A stretch of DNA of 64,000 bases from an uncultured Clostridium sp. (GCA_945946655.1 CAMEWM010000001.1:192365-256364); one strand, 5' to 3'. Counted from the stretch's first letter, positions 24,444 through 37,300 are shown. Numbers and translations are program-made. Notes: generated from the letters alone by a model not told the origin.

Positions 24444-27400
24444 TTATTCAGTTACTGTTTCAGCACTTTCATTTACCTCTGATTCTTTCTCAGCTTTTTC
24501 TTGTTGTTCTGTATTAATTTTTATTTGCTTATATCTCTTCATTCCAGTTCCTGCTGGGATTAACTTACCAATAATAACATTTTCTTTTAATCCTATTAAC
24601 TCATCAGTCTTTCCTTTAATAGCAGCTTCTGTTAATACTCTTGTAGTCTCTTGGAATGATGCTGCTGATAAGAAGCTATCTGTTGCAAGTGATGCTTTTG
24701 TGATTCCAAGTAATACACGTTTACCTGTTGCAGGTCTTAATCCTTTCTCTTCAGCCTCTTTATTCTTATCTTCGAATTCATACATATCAACAAGTGATCC
24801 CGCAAATAAATCTGTATCTCCATTATCTTCAACTCTTACTTTCTTTAGCATTTGTCTTGCGATAAGCTCTATATGTTTGTCATTTATATCAACACCTTGG
24901 TTTCTATAAACTTTTTGAACTTCTTGTATAATGTATTCAAATACTCCTTGTGGTCCATTGATAGCTAATACTTCTGCTGGGTTCTTAGAACCTTCTGTAA
25001 TTTGATCTCCTGCTTCTAAGATGTCACCATCTTTAACTTTTAATTTAGAACCAAATGGTATAACATAAGTCTTGCTATCATCTTTAGATGTAACAATAAC
25101 CTCTTTTCTCTTCTTTTCATCTTTTATTGATACTTTTCCTGCTATCTCTGTAATAATAGCAACACCCTTTGGTTTACGAGCTTCGAAAAGTTCCTCAACT
25201 CTAGGAAGACCTTGTGTAATATCAGCAACACCAGCAACACCACCAGAGTGTATAGTTCTCATTGTAAGCTGTGTACCAGGCTCACCTATAGATTGTGCAG
25301 CAATTATTCCAACAGTATCTCCTATATCAACTTCTTTTCTACTTGCTAATCCCATACCATAGCATTTTGCACAAACACCATGTTTTATTCTACAACCATA
25401 TACACTACGAACTTCTACACGGTCGATTCCTGCAGCAACAATTTTATCTGCTAAATCTTCTGTAATAATAGTATTTGTATCAACTATAATTTCTTTAGTG
25501 TTTGGATCTACTATATCATGTAATGGATATCTACCAAGTAATCTTTCTTGTATTTTTTCTATAACTTGATTTCCGTCTTTAATGTCATATACTTCAAGAC
25601 CCTCTGTTGATCCACAATCATCTTCTCTTACTATTATATCTTGTGAAACATCAACCAATCTTCTTGTTAAATATCCAGAATCTGCTGTTCTTAAAGCTGT
25701 ATCTGAAAGTCCTTTACGTGCACCGTGTGCAGAAATAAAGTACTCTAAGGCGTCTAATCCCTCTCTGAATGATGATTTAATTGGTATCTCAACTGTTTTA
25801 CCAGTTGTACTAGCCATAAGTCCACGCATACCAGCAATTTGTTTTAATTGGTCTAAGTTACCTCTAGCTCCAGAATCAGACATCATGAACATTGGATTTT
25901 CTTTGCTAAAGTTATTCTTCATTGCTTCTTTAACATCGTCTGTAGCTTTCTCCCATACTTTTATTACTTGATTATATCTTTCATCATCAGTAATCAAACC
26001 ACGTTTATATTGTTTTAATATGTTATCAACATCATCTTGCGCTTTAGCTATTATTGTTTTCTTCTCTGGTGGGACTTTAACATCATCAATTGATACTGTT
26101 ACAGCTCCTAATGTTGAATATTTATAACCTGTTGCCTTAATATAATCTAGAAGTTCAGCTGTTCTACTTAATCCATGTACAGATATACATTTACCTATTA
26201 TTTTCCCTAAATTCTTCTTTGATACAACTCCATTGATTTCATATTCGAACTCATTCTCAGGCTTGCTTCTATCAACAAATCCTAAATCCTGAGGGATTCC
26301 TGAGTTAAATATAATTTTACCTGGTGTCGTTGCAACTTTTGCATGTCTTTCTACACCATCAACAACTTTTGATCTTCTAACCCATATCTTTGAGTGCATT
26401 GTTACATCGTTATTTGCTAACGACATAATTGCTTCTTCTGGAGATGAGAAGTATGTACCTTCACCTTTTTCTCCATCAACATCCATTGTTAAGAAATAAC
26501 TTCCTAGAATCATATCCTGTGTAGGAGTCGTTACTGGTTTACCATCTTGTGGTTTTAATAAGTTGTTTTCAGAAAGCATTAAATATCTTGCTTCTGCCTG
26601 AGCTTCTGGTGATAATGGTAGGTGAATAGCCATCTGATCACCATCAAAGTCAGCATTAAATGCTGTACAAACTAATGGGTGTAATTTTATCGCTCTTCCT
26701 TCAACTAAAACCGGTTCGAATGCTTGGATACCTAGTCTATGTAGTGTAGGAGCACGGTTTAGAAGTACAGGGTGGTCTTTTATAACATCTTCTAATATAT
26801 CCCATACTTCTGGACGTAATCTTTCTACCATTCTCTTTGCATTCTTTATGTTGTGTGCTATTCCACGGCTAACTAATTCTTTCATAACAAATGGCTTAAA
26901 CAATTCCACTGCCATTTCTTTTGGAACTCCACATTGGTAAATCTTAAGTTCTGGTCCAACAACTATAACTGAACGTCCTGAATAATCAACACGTTTTCCT
27001 AATAAATTTTGTCTAAATCTTCCTTGTTTACCTTTTAACATATCTGATAATGATTTAAGTGGTCTATTTCCAGCTCCTGTAACAGGTCTTCCACGTCTTC
27101 CATTATCTATTAGAGCATCTACTGATTCTTGAAGCATTCTTTTTTCATTTCTAACTATAATTTCTGGAGCTCCGAGTTCAAGTAATCTTTTTAATCTGTT
27201 ATTTCTATTTATAACTCTTCTATATAAATCATTTAAATCAGATGTAGCAAATCTTCCACCATCTAATTGAACCATAGGTCTTAAATCTGGTGGTATAACT
27301 GGTACAACTTGCATGATCATCCACTCAGGTCTATTTTCAGACAATCTAAATGATTCTACTGTGTCCAATCTTTTTACTAGTTTTGCTTTCTTTTGCTCAC

Positions 27401-27998
27401 TAGCCTTTTCTAGTTCTTTCTTTAATTTTGCTGATAATTTTTCTACATCTATTTCAGATAATAAAGTCCTAATTGGCTCTGCTCCCATTTCAGCCTTAAA
27501 TGAATCTTTTCCAAACTTTTCCTGAGCCTCAACATATTCTTTCTCAGATAATATTTGGGCTTTTGATAAAGTTGTAGATCCCTTATCTGTTACTATGTAT
27601 GATGCAAAATATATAACTTTCTCTAAAGCTTTTGGAGATACATCTAACATTAATGCTATTCTACTTGGTATTCCCTTAAAATACCAAATATGAGCTACTG
27701 GGGCAGCAAGCTCTATGTGCCCCATTCTCTCTCTTCTTACTTTAGATTTTGTAACTTCAACACCACATCTATCGCAAACTATACCTTTATATCTTACTCT
27801 TTTGTATTTACCACAATGGCATTCCCAGTCTTTTGTTGGTCCAAAAATTCTTTCACAGAATAGACCATCTTTCTCTGGTTTTAATGTTCTATAATTAATA
27901 GTCTCTGGTTTCTTTACTTCTCCATGTGACCATTCTCTTATTTTCTCATCAGATGCTATGCCAATTTTCATTTTATCAAAGTTTTCTAACTCATCCAC
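24444..27998 (-). CDS. rpoC: DNA-directed RNA polymerase beta' subunit
   Basis: 1184 residues, normal for Bacillota. The N-terminal zinc ribbon [19 protein letters not shown], the catalytic magnesium loop [15 protein letters not shown] near residue 451, the bridge helix/trigger loop region ([30 protein letters not shown]) and the second zinc site ([11 protein letters not shown]) are all intact. The start is GTG (27996-27998), read [13 protein letters not shown], with an AAGGGGG ribosome site. It follows rpoB by 33 bases in the usual order. The last 25 residues are a polar Glu/Lys tail. Confidence 0.98.
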   Translation of the reverse strand: MDELENFDKMKIGIASDEKIREWSHGEVKKPETINYRTLKPEKDGLFCERIFGPTKDWECHCGKYKRVRYKGIVCDRCGVEVTKSKVRRERMGHIELAAPVAHIWYFKGIPSRIALMLDVSPKALEKVIYFASYIVTDKGSTTLSKAQILSEKEYVEAQEKFGKDSFKAEMGAEPIRTLLSEIDVEKLSAKLKKELEKASEQKKAKLVKRLDTVESFRLSENRPEWMIMQVVPVIPPDLRPMVQLDGGRFATSDLNDLYRRVINRNNRLKRLLELGAPEIIVRNEKRMLQESVDALIDNGRRGRPVTGAGNRPLKSLSDMLKGKQGRFRQNLLGKRVDYSGRSVIVVGPELKIYQCGVPKEMAVELFKPFVMKELVSRGIAHNIKNAKRMVERLRPEVWDILEDVIKDHPVLLNRAPTLHRLGIQAFEPVLVEGRAIKLHPLVCTAFNADFDGDQMAIHLPLSPEAQAEARYLMLSENNLLKPQDGKPVTTPTQDMILGSYFLTMDVDGEKGEGTYFSSPEEAIMSLANNDVTMHSKIWVRRSKVVDGVERHAKVATTPGKIIFNSGIPQDLGFVDRSKPENEFEYEINGVVSKKNLGKIIGKCISVHGLSRTAELLDYIKATGYKYSTLGAVTVSIDDVKVPPEKKTIIAKAQDDVDNILKQYKRGLITDDERYNQVIKVWEKATDDVKEAMKNNFSKENPMFMMSDSGARGNLDQLKQIAGMRGLMASTTGKTVEIPIKSSFREGLDALEYFISAHGARKGLSDTALRTADSGYLTRRLVDVSQDIIVREDDCGSTEGLEVYDIKDGNQVIEKIQERLLGRYPLHDIVDPNTKEIIVDTNTIITEDLADKIVAAGIDRVEVRSVYGCRIKHGVCAKCYGMGLASRKEVDIGDTVGIIAAQSIGEPGTQLTMRTIHSGGVAGVADITQGLPRVEELFEARKPKGVAIITEIAGKVSIKDEKKRKEVIVTSKDDSKTYVIPFGSKLKVKDGDILEAGDQITEGSKNPAEVLAINGPQGVFEYIIQEVQKVYRNQGVDINDKHIELIARQMLKKVRVEDNGDTDLFAGSLVDMYEFEDKNKEAEEKGLRPATGKRVLLGITKASLATDSFLSAASFQETTRVLTEAAIKGKTDELIGLKENVIIGKLIPAGTGMKRYKQIKINTEQQEKAEKESEVNESAETVTE

Positions 27999-28031
27999 TA
28001 TTTTTTGCCCCCTTGGATTATATTTTTTTGA

Positions 28032-31000
28032 TTATTCATCATCGTCATCATTAAAATCTTCATCTTCTAAGATGTTTGAATCATCATCTAGTATGATATC
28101 ATCGTCTTCATCATCTAGGTCTTCAAATAATTTATCGTCTCCATCTTCAGAATCTTCGTCATCTGATGATTCTTCTGTATATCCATCTGATAATTCGTTT
28201 TCATCTATAACACTATCTTCATTAAATGATTTATTCTCTATATTACTAAAGCTTGTAGAGTCTTCAATATCTTCTTTTAATTCTATTTCCTTGTCATCAT
28301 GAGTATACAATCTAATGTCTAATCCTAATGCCTCTAATTCTTTTACTAGAACTTTAAATCCTTCTGGCACACCTGGTTCTGGAATATTTTCACCTTTAAC
28401 AATAGCTTCATATGTCTTAACACGTCCTACAACATCATCTGATTTAACAGTTAACATTTCTTGTAGTGAATATGCTGCGCCATATGCTTCTAGTGCCCAA
28501 ACTTCCATTTCACCAAAACGTTGTCCACCAAATTGTGCTTTACCACCTAGTGGTTGTTGTGTAACTAATGAGTATGGTCCTGTTGAACGAGCATGTATTT
28601 TATCATCAACCAAGTGATGTAATTTCATCATATACATAACACCAACTGTTATTGGCTTAATAAATTTTTCTCCAGTTCTACCGTCATACAAATCAGTTTT
28701 ACCATCTCTACGTAATCCTGCTTCTTCTAATAAGTCTTCTATTTCGTAGTCTTTTGCACCATCAAATACTGGTGTTGCAACTTTCCATCCTAATGCACGA
28801 GCAGCCATTCCTAAATGAACTTCAAGAACCTGTCCTAAGTTCATACGAGAAGGAATACCCATTGGGTTTAGTACTATATCTACTGGAGTACCATCTGGTA
28901 AGAATGGCATATCTTCTTCTGGTAATATTCTTGAAATAACACCTTTGTTACCATGACGTCCAGCCATTTTATCACCAACTGATATTTTTCTCTTTGTAGC
29001 TATATAGCATCTAATTACTTGGTTTACTCCAGGAGCTAATTCTTCTGAATTTTCTCTAGTAAATATTTTTATATCTACTATTGTTCCAGCTTCTCCATGA
29101 GGTACACGAAGTGAAGTATCTCTTACTTCTCTTGATTTTTCTCCAAATATAGCACGAAGTAGTCTTTCTTCTGCTGTTAGCTCTGTTTCTCCTTTTGGAG
29201 TAACCTTACCAACTAATATATCTCCAGGTCTTACTTCTGCACCAATTCTTATGATACCATTTTCATCAAGATCTTTTAATACATCATCACCAACATTTGG
29301 TATATCTCTTGTAATTTCCTCTGGTCCTAATTTTGTATCACGACATTCACAATCATATTCTTCAATATGAATTGATGTATATACATCTTCTTTTACTAGT
29401 CTTTCACTAATTAAAACAGCATCTTCATAGTTGTAACCTTCCCATGTAGAAAATGCAATAAGTACGTTTTTACCTAGTGCCATTTCACCATTTTGAGTAG
29501 AAGGTCCATCAGCTAAAATATCTCCTGCTTTAACAACTTCTCCTCTTTGAACAACAGGTCTTTGGTTAATACATGTTCCACCATTTGTTCTCTTAAATTT
29601 GCGTAGTTTATATACATCTACTTCATTCTTTTTATTTCTTACTTTAATCTCGTCTGCTGTTACTTTCTCTACGATTCCATCATTATTTGCTGTTACTGTA
29701 ATTTCAGAATCACGAGCAGCTTTGTATTCCATACCTGTTCCAACTATTGGAGCTTCTGGAATTAAAAGTGGAACAGCTTGTCTTTGCATGTTAGATCCCA
29801 TTAGAGAACGCTTAACGTCATCATGCTCCAAGAAAGGAATCATGGCAGCGGCAACAGAAACTAATTGTTTTGGAGATACATCTACGTAGTCTACTTGACT
29901 TGCAGGCACCTCTGTAATTTCTTCTTTATGCCTAACTTTTATTGTTTTATTTATAAATTTGCCATCTTTATCCACTGGCTCTGAAGCTTGCGCTATTATG
30001 TATTTGTCTTCTTCATCTGCTGGCATATATTCTACTATGTCTGTTAGCTTTCCTGTCTCTTTATCTACTTTTCTGTATGGAGTTTCTACAAATCCATATT
30101 CATCTATCATTGCAAATGATGAAAGTGCAGATATAAGTCCTATGTTTGGTCCTTCTGGAGATTCAACTGGGCAAAGTCTTCCATAGTGAGTATAGTGAAT
30201 ATCACGAACTTCAAATCCAGCTCTTTCTCTTGAAAGTCCTCCAGGTCCTAATGCTGAAATTCTTCTTTTATGAGTAAGCTCTGATAATGGATTTGTTTGA
30301 TCCATAAATTGTGATAATTGAGAGCTTCCAAAAAATTCTCTTATTGAAGATGTTATAGGCTTTGTATTTATTAATGTTTGTGGAGTTACAGAATCTAAGT
30401 CTTGAATTGTCATTCTTTCACGAACAACTCTTTCTAATCTTGTTAAGCCAATTCTAAATTGATTTTGTAACAGTTCTCCAACACATCTAATACGTCTATT
30501 TCCTAGATGATCTATGTCATCTACATTTCCAATACCATAATCTAAGTTTAACAAATAACTTATTGATGCTACCATATCCTCCGTTGTTATCGTTAAAGGT
30601 ACTAGCTCATCATGTCTTTCTTTTAATACATCATGTAATTTTTCATCAGGTGTAGTATCCATTATAGATTTTAATACATTATAATTTACACCTTCTTTAA
30701 AATGTAAGTCACTTAAATCCACATTTGGTAACATTTTGTGGATATTTACAACTCCATTTCCTATTATTCTTACTTTTGTATCATTTACATTTACATCAAC
30801 AATATTTATTCCAGAATCTTGAATAGCTTCTGCCATTTCTTCTGTAATTTTAGCACCTTTCTCGGCTAAAACTTCTCCTGTTGATGGATCTATTATATCA
30901 TCATATGCAACTTGTCCCGTAATTCTTGTTGCAAGCTTTAATTTTTTGTTAAATTTATATCTTCCCACTTTAGCTAAGTCATATCTTCTGTTATCGAAGA

Positions 31001-31775
31001 ATAAACCATCGAATAAGTTTCTAGCAGCATCTGCTGTAGGAAGTTCCCCTGGTCTTAATTTCTTATATATTTCTATTATTGCTTCATCTTGTGTCTTTAT
31101 TGGATCTTTATCAAGTGTTGCTTTAATCTTTGGATCATTTGCAAATAAGTCTAATATTTGATCATCTGTTGTGAATCCAATACTTCTTAATAATGACGTA
31201 ACTGGCAACTTTCTTGTTCTATCTACTCTTACATAGAAAATATCATTACCATCTGTTTCATATTCTAGCCATGCACCTCTTATTGGCATAACAGTAGATG
31301 TATAGATTCTCTTACCTGTCTTATCGTAGTCTTGTGCATAATAACAAGATGGAGAACGAACTAATTGACTTACAATTACTCTTTCTGCTCCATTAATAAT
31401 AAATGTTGCACTATCTGTCATTACAGGAAAATCTCCTAAATAAATTTCTTGCTCCTTAATTTCTCCTGTTTCTTTGTTAATTAATCTTACTTTTACGTGT
31501 AGTCTTGTAGAATAAGTTGCGTCTCTTTCTTTAGCTTCTTCCATTGTGTACTTTGTCTTATCTTCCATGTGATAATCCAAGAATTCTAACACTAGATTTC
31601 CAGAGTAATCAACTATAGGCGAAATATCCCTTAATACTTCACCTAAACCTTCCTCTATAAACCAATTGTAGGAATCTTTTTGCACTTGGATTAAGTTAGG
31701 CATTTCTATAAAATCGCCTATCTTAGAAAAAGTTTTTCTTGTGCATTTTTCGTGTTTTACTTCCTTTAGATTCAA
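28032..31775 (-). CDS. rpoB: DNA-directed RNA polymerase beta subunit with a long acidic C-terminal tail
   Basis: 1247 residues. The rifampicin-binding region ([33 protein letters not shown]) near residue 491 has sensitive-type residues; [24 protein letters not shown] and the C-terminal [17 protein letters not shown] are intact. After the normal end (around [15 protein letters not shown]) the protein runs on for about 80 residues (28032-28274), very rich in Asp and Glu (for example [13 protein letters not shown] and [12 protein letters not shown]). Bacillus RpoB has a shorter acidic tail at this site. The start is TTG (31773-31775) with GAGGTGAG upstream. The ribosomal genes rplJ and rplL, commonly placed just upstream, are not there. 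Confidence 0.98.
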   Translation of the reverse strand: MNLKEVKHEKCTRKTFSKIGDFIEMPNLIQVQKDSYNWFIEEGLGEVLRDISPIVDYSGNLVLEFLDYHMEDKTKYTMEEAKERDATYSTRLHVKVRLINKETGEIKEQEIYLGDFPVMTDSATFIINGAERVIVSQLVRSPSCYYAQDYDKTGKRIYTSTVMPIRGAWLEYETDGNDIFYVRVDRTRKLPVTSLLRSIGFTTDDQILDLFANDPKIKATLDKDPIKTQDEAIIEIYKKLRPGELPTADAARNLFDGLFFDNRRYDLAKVGRYKFNKKLKLATRITGQVAYDDIIDPSTGEVLAEKGAKITEEMAEAIQDSGINIVDVNVNDTKVRIIGNGVVNIHKMLPNVDLSDLHFKEGVNYNVLKSIMDTTPDEKLHDVLKERHDELVPLTITTEDMVASISYLLNLDYGIGNVDDIDHLGNRRIRCVGELLQNQFRIGLTRLERVVRERMTIQDLDSVTPQTLINTKPITSSIREFFGSSQLSQFMDQTNPLSELTHKRRISALGPGGLSRERAGFEVRDIHYTHYGRLCPVESPEGPNIGLISALSSFAMIDEYGFVETPYRKVDKETGKLTDIVEYMPADEEDKYIIAQASEPVDKDGKFINKTIKVRHKEEITEVPASQVDYVDVSPKQLVSVAAAMIPFLEHDDVKRSLMGSNMQRQAVPLLIPEAPIVGTGMEYKAARDSEITVTANNDGIVEKVTADEIKVRNKKNEVDVYKLRKFKRTNGGTCINQRPVVQRGEVVKAGDILADGPSTQNGEMALGKNVLIAFSTWEGYNYEDAVLISERLVKEDVYTSIHIEEYDCECRDTKLGPEEITRDIPNVGDDVLKDLDENGIIRIGAEVRPGDILVGKVTPKGETELTAEERLLRAIFGEKSREVRDTSLRVPHGEAGTIVDIKIFTRENSEELAPGVNQVIRCYIATKRKISVGDKMAGRHGNKGVISRILPEEDMPFLPDGTPVDIVLNPMGIPSRMNLGQVLEVHLGMAARALGWKVATPVFDGAKDYEIEDLLEEAGLRRDGKTDLYDGRTGEKFIKPITVGVMYMMKLHHLVDDKIHARSTGPYSLVTQQPLGGKAQFGGQRFGEMEVWALEAYGAAYSLQEMLTVKSDDVVGRVKTYEAIVKGENIPEPGVPEGFKVLVKELEALGLDIRLYTHDDKEIELKEDIEDSTSFSNIENKSFNEDSVIDENELSDGYTEESSDDEDSEDGDDKLFEDLDDEDDDIILDDDSNILEDEDFNDDDDE

Positions 31776-31844
31776 AGTTACTCACCTCATATAAAAAATT
31801 AAAGCAGAATTAAATATATAACGATTTCAAAAAAGTCCCTCTTG

Positions 31845-31913
31845 CTATTGGCTTCTTTTCGGATACTTAGAATTCACTGCTCCTTTAATTCTTTTTTCCG
31901 TAAGTGTAACCAA
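31845..31913 (-). CDS. putative 22-residue leader peptide in the rpoB leader
   Basis: TTG start at 31911-31913 with GAGG (31921-31924) seven bases upstream; stop TAG at 31845-31847. The peptide would read MVTLTEKRIKGAVNSKYPKRSQ in two pieces: MVTLTEKRIKG and AVNSKYPKRSQ, basic and without a membrane helix. It lies between the leader terminator and the rpoB ribosome site. I do not recognise it. Support is only the ribosome site and the spacing, and a chance ORF within structured RNA remains possible. Confidence 0.3.
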   Translation of the reverse strand: MVTLTEKRIKGAVNSKYPKRSQ

Positions 31914-31960
31914 AACAATTCCTCTTTTTTGATAATTTACATAGCATAAAAAAGACAACA

Positions 31961-31995
31961 AAAAAGCTATTGGCAACTTTCTTTTGTTTTGCCAA
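31961..31995 (-). terminator. terminator-like hairpin inside the rpoBC leader
   Basis: Minus strand: TTGGCAA (31989-31995) pairs with TTGCCAA (31970-31976), 12-base loop, followed by TAGCTTTTTTG. It lies about 125-160 bases after the predicted transcription start, so full-length rpoBC mRNA must read through it. Confidence 0.65.
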
Positions 31996-32125
31996 TTAGA
32001 TTAATTGTGTTTTATTTGGTATAATTTTTACTTAACTTTTTTATATTAACCACCCTTACTATCTCCTGGAGATTAATAAATTTCATTTTTGTTGATATTA
32101 ATCCATAATATCAAATAGTATATTT

Positions 32126-32155
32126 ATTATACAATTTTTATATTAATTATGTCAA
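32126..32155 (-). promoter_or_regulatory. sigma-A promoter of rpoBC
   Basis: Minus strand: TTGACA (32150-32155), 18-base spacer, TATAAT (32126-32131), both boxes at consensus. Transcription would start near 32119. Confidence 0.8.
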
Positions 32156-32193
32156 TAGATTTTTTTAATTTTTTAATGATAATTTATAAAAAA

Positions 32194-32223
32194 GTGAGAG
32201 CATTAAAATATTACGGCTCTCAC
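32194..32223. terminator. intrinsic terminator after the 629-residue membrane protein gene
   Basis: Perfect 8-bp stem GTGAGAGC (32194-32201) with GCTCTCAC (32216-32223); on the minus strand it is followed by TTTTTTATAA. It separates this gene from the rpoBC promoter. Confidence 0.75.
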
Positions 32224-32231
32224 ATATTTTT

Positions 32232-34121
32232 TTATTTATTAGCAACTGTTAATTTTAAGTCTTTCTCATCTAATTTTAGTAAAATGCCAGCCCATTTATA
32301 ATTAGTCTGATCTTCTCCAACTATCTTGTCAAGGGCTTCCAATGCTTTATTATCTAAAAGTTCACCATATTGACTTAAAAATTCATTATCAACAGACATT
32401 ATATATACATAATCATATGATTCATTTATCAATTTTTCCATATACTCATCTTTAGTTATTTTATATTGATAATATTTATATTCATCACTATTGATTACCC
32501 CCCATTCATATAATAAATTAGTTTTTATCGGACTTATTGAATATCTTAATTGCATAAATCCGTAACCGCCGTCTAAGCTCTTATCTACTATATAAATTTT
32601 TTCATCTTCTTCTACAAAATTTAATATTTGGTTTGTTGCCTTTTCAATATTACCCTCTATATGCGCTCTTCTTAATTCATATGAGTCAAATACAGATTTA
32701 TCTATATTAATTCCACACATTATGGTTATTATTGTTACAAGAATAATAGATTCATAATCACTATCATCTAATATAAAATACACTAGGTCCAAATTCATTG
32801 CGATTAAGTATATTGCTATATATCTTTCAAAGCCCATAAGTGTAATGCCTTGATAATCATTAAAGGTAAACATAAATATAAATAGTATTGATAATAAATA
32901 AAGTCCAAATCCTAAATTTGTCGCAAATATATAGATAAACTTCCTAGCTTTTTCTTTATTTGTTATCATATAGATTGCATAGATTATATTTGATATTATC
33001 AGTATTTCTACAGTTGTATTCATATTTCTTATTCCGATTATTTCCTTATGGAATAACCCGTAGACAAAGCTATCTCGTATTATAATATGTTTATTGTTCT
33101 CTTTTTCATTTCCAGCCATCACTTTTATAAAATTTATAAAGCTATCTTTTTCTAAAAAATACTGGTCATGTACGGCATCCATCTCTTTACCATTAATTTG
33201 GCAGTATAAGCTCCACGAAAAATACGCAATTACAACAGCACACAACATATATAGTATCGGCAAATATTGTTTTAAAATTGCTTTCTTATTACTTTCTCTT
33301 TTGTTTTCATAAACTACTTTTAATGATACTTCTAATATCACAATGCCAGCGAATAATATTCCATTCGTTTTTATCAAAGTCATGGATATTAAAATCATAA
33401 TCAATATAACATATTCTTTTTTACTTTTTATTTTATAGGCATATATCATTGCAATTGCAAATATTATTGCTTGTAAGCAATCTGTATTTAGATTTGCAAC
33501 ATCCATTCCAAATAGTGAAATCAATATATATGAAAAAGCATACGTTAATATAATTTTTAAGACAGATTTAAGGCTATATTTTTCATCTTTTAATATTAAT
33601 AGAGGAAACGTAGCAATTAATCCAATTAATGCAAAATAGCATGTTCCTTCATCAAAGCCTCCATGTATTTTACATAACATATATTCAAACACTGCTGTAA
33701 ATGGCGGATAAACAATATGCACACCATCCTGCATTTTATCTGCCCATAACGTATTTTTATAAAACATTGCTTTTGCATTAGTTCCCCAGAACATAAATTC
33801 ATCATAATGAGTAAAAGCTACATTTTTAAAGAAATAATATATAAAAGTTAATATTCCTATATAAAAAAGTGTTGGCAAAGTAAAAATTTCTTTTATTTGT
33901 ATTCTTTGTCTATTTTCAATTAAATATTTGAAAGCAATTATAAATGTTACAATTAGTGCAAAAACAAATAAATACATAAAGCTTAATAGTCCCAATATAT
34001 ATGTCATCAAAATTATGGCTATTATAATTGATACAATTGCTTCTTCCATTCTTATATTAAATTTCATTTTCACAGCAGCACTGCATACTAATACAAATAT
34101 CAAAAATATTAATAATGTCAT
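32232..34121 (-). CDS. polytopic membrane protein, possible GT-C type glycosyltransferase
   Basis: 629 residues with around a dozen hydrophobic helices and a soluble C-terminal part of about 130 residues. An acidic external loop after the third or fourth helix reads THYDEFMFWGTNAKAMFY, followed by IVYPPFTAVFEYMLCKIHGGFDEG. An aspartate-bearing first external loop followed by many helices is typical of GT-C glycosyltransferases that use lipid-linked sugars, but no precise family can be named by eye. The ATG at 34121 has an AAGGGAAGAG site. It stands alone between the surface-protein operon and rpoBC. Confidence 0.6.
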   Translation of the reverse strand: MTLLIFLIFVLVCSAAVKMKFNIRMEEAIVSIIIAIILMTYILGLLSFMYLFVFALIVTFIIAFKYLIENRQRIQIKEIFTLPTLFYIGILTFIYYFFKNVAFTHYDEFMFWGTNAKAMFYKNTLWADKMQDGVHIVYPPFTAVFEYMLCKIHGGFDEGTCYFALIGLIATFPLLILKDEKYSLKSVLKIILTYAFSYILISLFGMDVANLNTDCLQAIIFAIAMIYAYKIKSKKEYVILIMILISMTLIKTNGILFAGIVILEVSLKVVYENKRESNKKAILKQYLPILYMLCAVVIAYFSWSLYCQINGKEMDAVHDQYFLEKDSFINFIKVMAGNEKENNKHIIIRDSFVYGLFHKEIIGIRNMNTTVEILIISNIIYAIYMITNKEKARKFIYIFATNLGFGLYLLSILFIFMFTFNDYQGITLMGFERYIAIYLIAMNLDLVYFILDDSDYESIILVTIITIMCGINIDKSVFDSYELRRAHIEGNIEKATNQILNFVEEDEKIYIVDKSLDGGYGFMQLRYSISPIKTNLLYEWGVINSDEYKYYQYKITKDEYMEKLINESYDYVYIMSVDNEFLSQYGELLDNKALEALDKIVGEDQTNYKWAGILLKLDEKDLKLTVANK

Positions 34122-34308
34122 GTCTCTTCCCTTATAATTTTCAAGTATTGCTTATATAAAAAATATATATTTATCACTGAATAAGTTTTTATGTTATTTC
34201 ATAAATATATTCTTTCATTTTTACTTATAATATAATACATTCTCTTGAAAATCAACACAGTTTATTCTTTGTTATATAATCTATATACTCAACTTTTTCA
34301 AAAAGAAA

Positions 34309-34339
34309 ATAACCACAAGGTTTTATCCCTTATGGTTAT
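34309..34339 (-). terminator. terminator of the surface-protein operon
   Basis: ATAACCACAAGG (34309-34320) with CCTTATGGTTAT (34328-34339), 12 positions with one mismatch; the minus strand continues with TTTTCTTTTTG. It follows the stop at 34354. Confidence 0.7.
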
Positions 34340-34353
34340 TCTTATTTATGATA

Positions 34354-37300
34354 CTATTTTCTCTTTTTTAGTACCACTATTGTTATAATAATACCTGCTA
34401 TTAAGATTACTGCAACTGCAGTTCCTAGTATGTAGTAAATATATTGTTGTCCAAATGGTGGTAGTATTACAACTTCTTGTGAATCGTCTGCATCAATTTC
34501 TTGAGGCTCTATTGTTGGATCTTGGTTTCCAACTACTGAGTATGACATTCTTCTACCAACATCATTCTTTGTCGTTACAAGCTCTGTCATGTTGTTATAT
34601 ATTCTGTCATCACTATCACTATCTTGAGTAATCATTTGAGATAATATTAATTGTACTCCACTAACACTGTTTGTGTTGTTTACTACCTCTAGAGCATGTA
34701 ATGGGTCATCATTAAATGCATTTTTGATTGTATTTTCTACTTTTGCTTGGTCTGCAATAATTGGGATTAATCCTTTTGATGCTTTATCTGTTATAACAAT
34801 GTGACCATCAGTGTACTTTTCAACATTTGCTTGTAATTTGTTATTTAATAAACTTCTATTTAATAATTCGGTGCTAGAGATTACTGACCAGTCTGGATTT
34901 TGTTGTTGATTAAATTGTAGATTGTTTCTAGTAGCTGTCTTATCATCATTTGATGTGTAGTCATGTACTTGAGTTCCAACATAATCCACTAACATTCTTG
35001 GGTCTGTTTTTACTATCGTACTAGCATCCCCAACTTTTCCTGTATAGTAGAATTTATTTTCATTGTAATCTACTTCTCCAACATTTGCTACAGTTATAGC
35101 ATATGTTATTTGAATTGTTGAACCATGCATTAACTCCTCATCCATTGTAAGTTGTACTTTACCTTTATTGGTAGATTGTTGTCTTACTATTGGATTTTTC
35201 ATCATACTGTTGTCATAATTATTGTTTGTTTTATAAGTATTTTGTGTATCCTGTCCATGTGCTGTATGTGGTATCCATAGAACATTTGTAGCTTTATTTG
35301 ATGCGTCAAATAATACGCTACCATTTGCAAGAGTTAATTTTACGTTAGTAATTTGTTTTGTTACTTTTAATTGAGCTTTTGGTCTTTGTTCTAGCCCTAA
35401 ATCTAGATCTTTTAATACATAGTATCCACACATTTCGTAGTTTGAAGAACCTATATTATCATGTCCGCTATCGCTTGTATTAGTATAGTTGTCTTCTGCA
35501 CCAGTTCTGTTATACTCAAAGTTTACATCTATAGTTCCTGACTCAGAAATCATATATGTATTCTTCATAAATTGATCTAGTAGGTTTTTCATTTCTGTTG
35601 CATTATATTTTGTATAGTTGTATTCAGGTATATGTTCATATGAGGATAATATTTCAGCTTTACTGTTTATCTCGTCTCCATTTGAATATTCTTCAACTTG
35701 TTTTCTAGAATTTGCACAATCAACTAAGTATTCTGCTTTTGGTGCAATATTGATTACATTATCACTCTTCTTATTCATTATATCCTTAGCATCTGAATAT
35801 AATCCTCCATCTGCTGCGCTAAAGTTATAAGTATATGAAGTTGTTGAGTTATTTTCATATGCACCTGTTCCATTATCTATACCAACTTGGTATGATGTAG
35901 ATTTATAATCTTGACCATTATATGAATTCTTATTTAATCCAATATTTTCATTAGTAGCAGAGTATCCATTGTCTCCAGATCTCTTCTTGTATCCGCTTAC
36001 ATCTGAGTCATATAGATCTGTTACTGGATTTGGATCTTCATTTCCGTTATTATAGTTTGTATATGTTGTTCCTAATACTGAGCTTTCTCCTGATCCATAT
36101 ATAAATCTTATGATGTAATTACCCGGTGCGAAAGATGCAAATTTATATTTACCATTAGCATTGCTTGTGTCTATTGTATAGTTTTCTATTATTCCACTAT
36201 TATTTATTATTGGCGAAATAGAATCCGTATTTCCTGAATAAACTTCTTTCCATATGTACTCGTATTTATTTCCATCTTTGCCATCTCTTATTTCTACTAA
36301 TTGTACTCTTACTCCATTTATTCCTGTTTCACTATCTCTTAATCCGTTACCAACTTTTGCAAATTGTTCATCTTCTGTTCTTGAATCTTCCCATACAGTT
36401 CCTTCCACTGTTCTTAAATTATCTCTATTTAAAATAATTCTAATGTTTGGTGCTTTATCTGTATCATTTTCAAAGTTATCATAATTAATCTTGCCATCTT
36501 TTGGTACATCATTTGGATTCAAGTTACCAGGCGTAGAGTTTGTATCAGCTATACCTGCTATATCTCCAGTAGCATATTCTTGTTGTGTTTGTGAATTCCC
36601 TGTATTTGGAGCATGTGCTTTTGTTCCATAATATGATTTGTAACCATTGATTTCTGCTATATTCTCTTTACCAACTCCATCAGGAGTAGCATTTGCTACA
36701 TTTTCATCTAGTATGTTATTTCTATTTCCATCTTTATTTACTATAAATGTTACATAGAAGTATACATCTTTATTACTATCTGGGTCTGATAATGGTAATT
36801 CTCCTCCATTTGTTCCAGTTATATAAAGATTATTGTATCCACTGATAGATGTCTCTGTAGAATCGTTGTACTTACTAGAACCAGTTCCTTTGATTTCTCC
36901 TATCTTGTTTCCACCAGCATCACCTAAGTATGAACGTTCTGGTACAAATGTATAATCTTTATCATAGTAGTCAACAATTTCTGTTACTTTTGCAGCAATT
37001 CCTTCTGATCTATTACGTATTGTATATTTATACGTTACATATATCTTCAATTCTGAGTCTGGTGTTAATCCAAGATTGTCTAATGTTGTTTGAGGATCTC
37101 CTTCCATCACATAGTTATCAATCTTGTAATCATAGTCTTCTCTATATAACTCTCTTGAATACTCATAGTTATAATATCCGTCAGAAATTCTCGTTTGAAT
37201 TTCCCAATAAGAGTTACCATTCGCGTCTGTTTCCAAGCCTTCTCTCTTATTATATTTATAAACTTGTGTCTTACCATTTATTTCTAGTGTTGCTTTATAA

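Larger units (their letters stand above)
31776..32125 (-). promoter_or_regulatory. long structured 5' leader of rpoBC
   Basis: About 345 bases separate the promoter at 32126-32155 from the rpoB start. In transcript order it holds a short ATCTCC/GGAGAT palindrome (32061-32073), a terminator-like hairpin with U-run (31961-31995), a 22-codon ORF with its own ribosome site (31845-31913), and nested pairings around that ORF (AGAATT with AATTCT, CGGA with TCCG). The 9-mer GCCAATAGC occurs both in the hairpin's 3' flank and again at the end of the small ORF, each near a U-run. I do not match this to a known riboswitch or ribosomal leader by eye. It looks like an attenuator for polymerase genes. Confidence 0.5.

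Noticed and set aside
25072-25971. Long antisense ORFs within rpoC and other genes
   Set aside because: They lie opposite strongly conserved coding sequence, lack ribosome sites and resemble no known protein, so they are shadows of codon bias.
29000-31000. Rifampicin-resistance changes in rpoB
   Set aside because: The cluster reads [20 protein letters not shown] with the usual sensitive residues; small differences are ordinary lineage variation.
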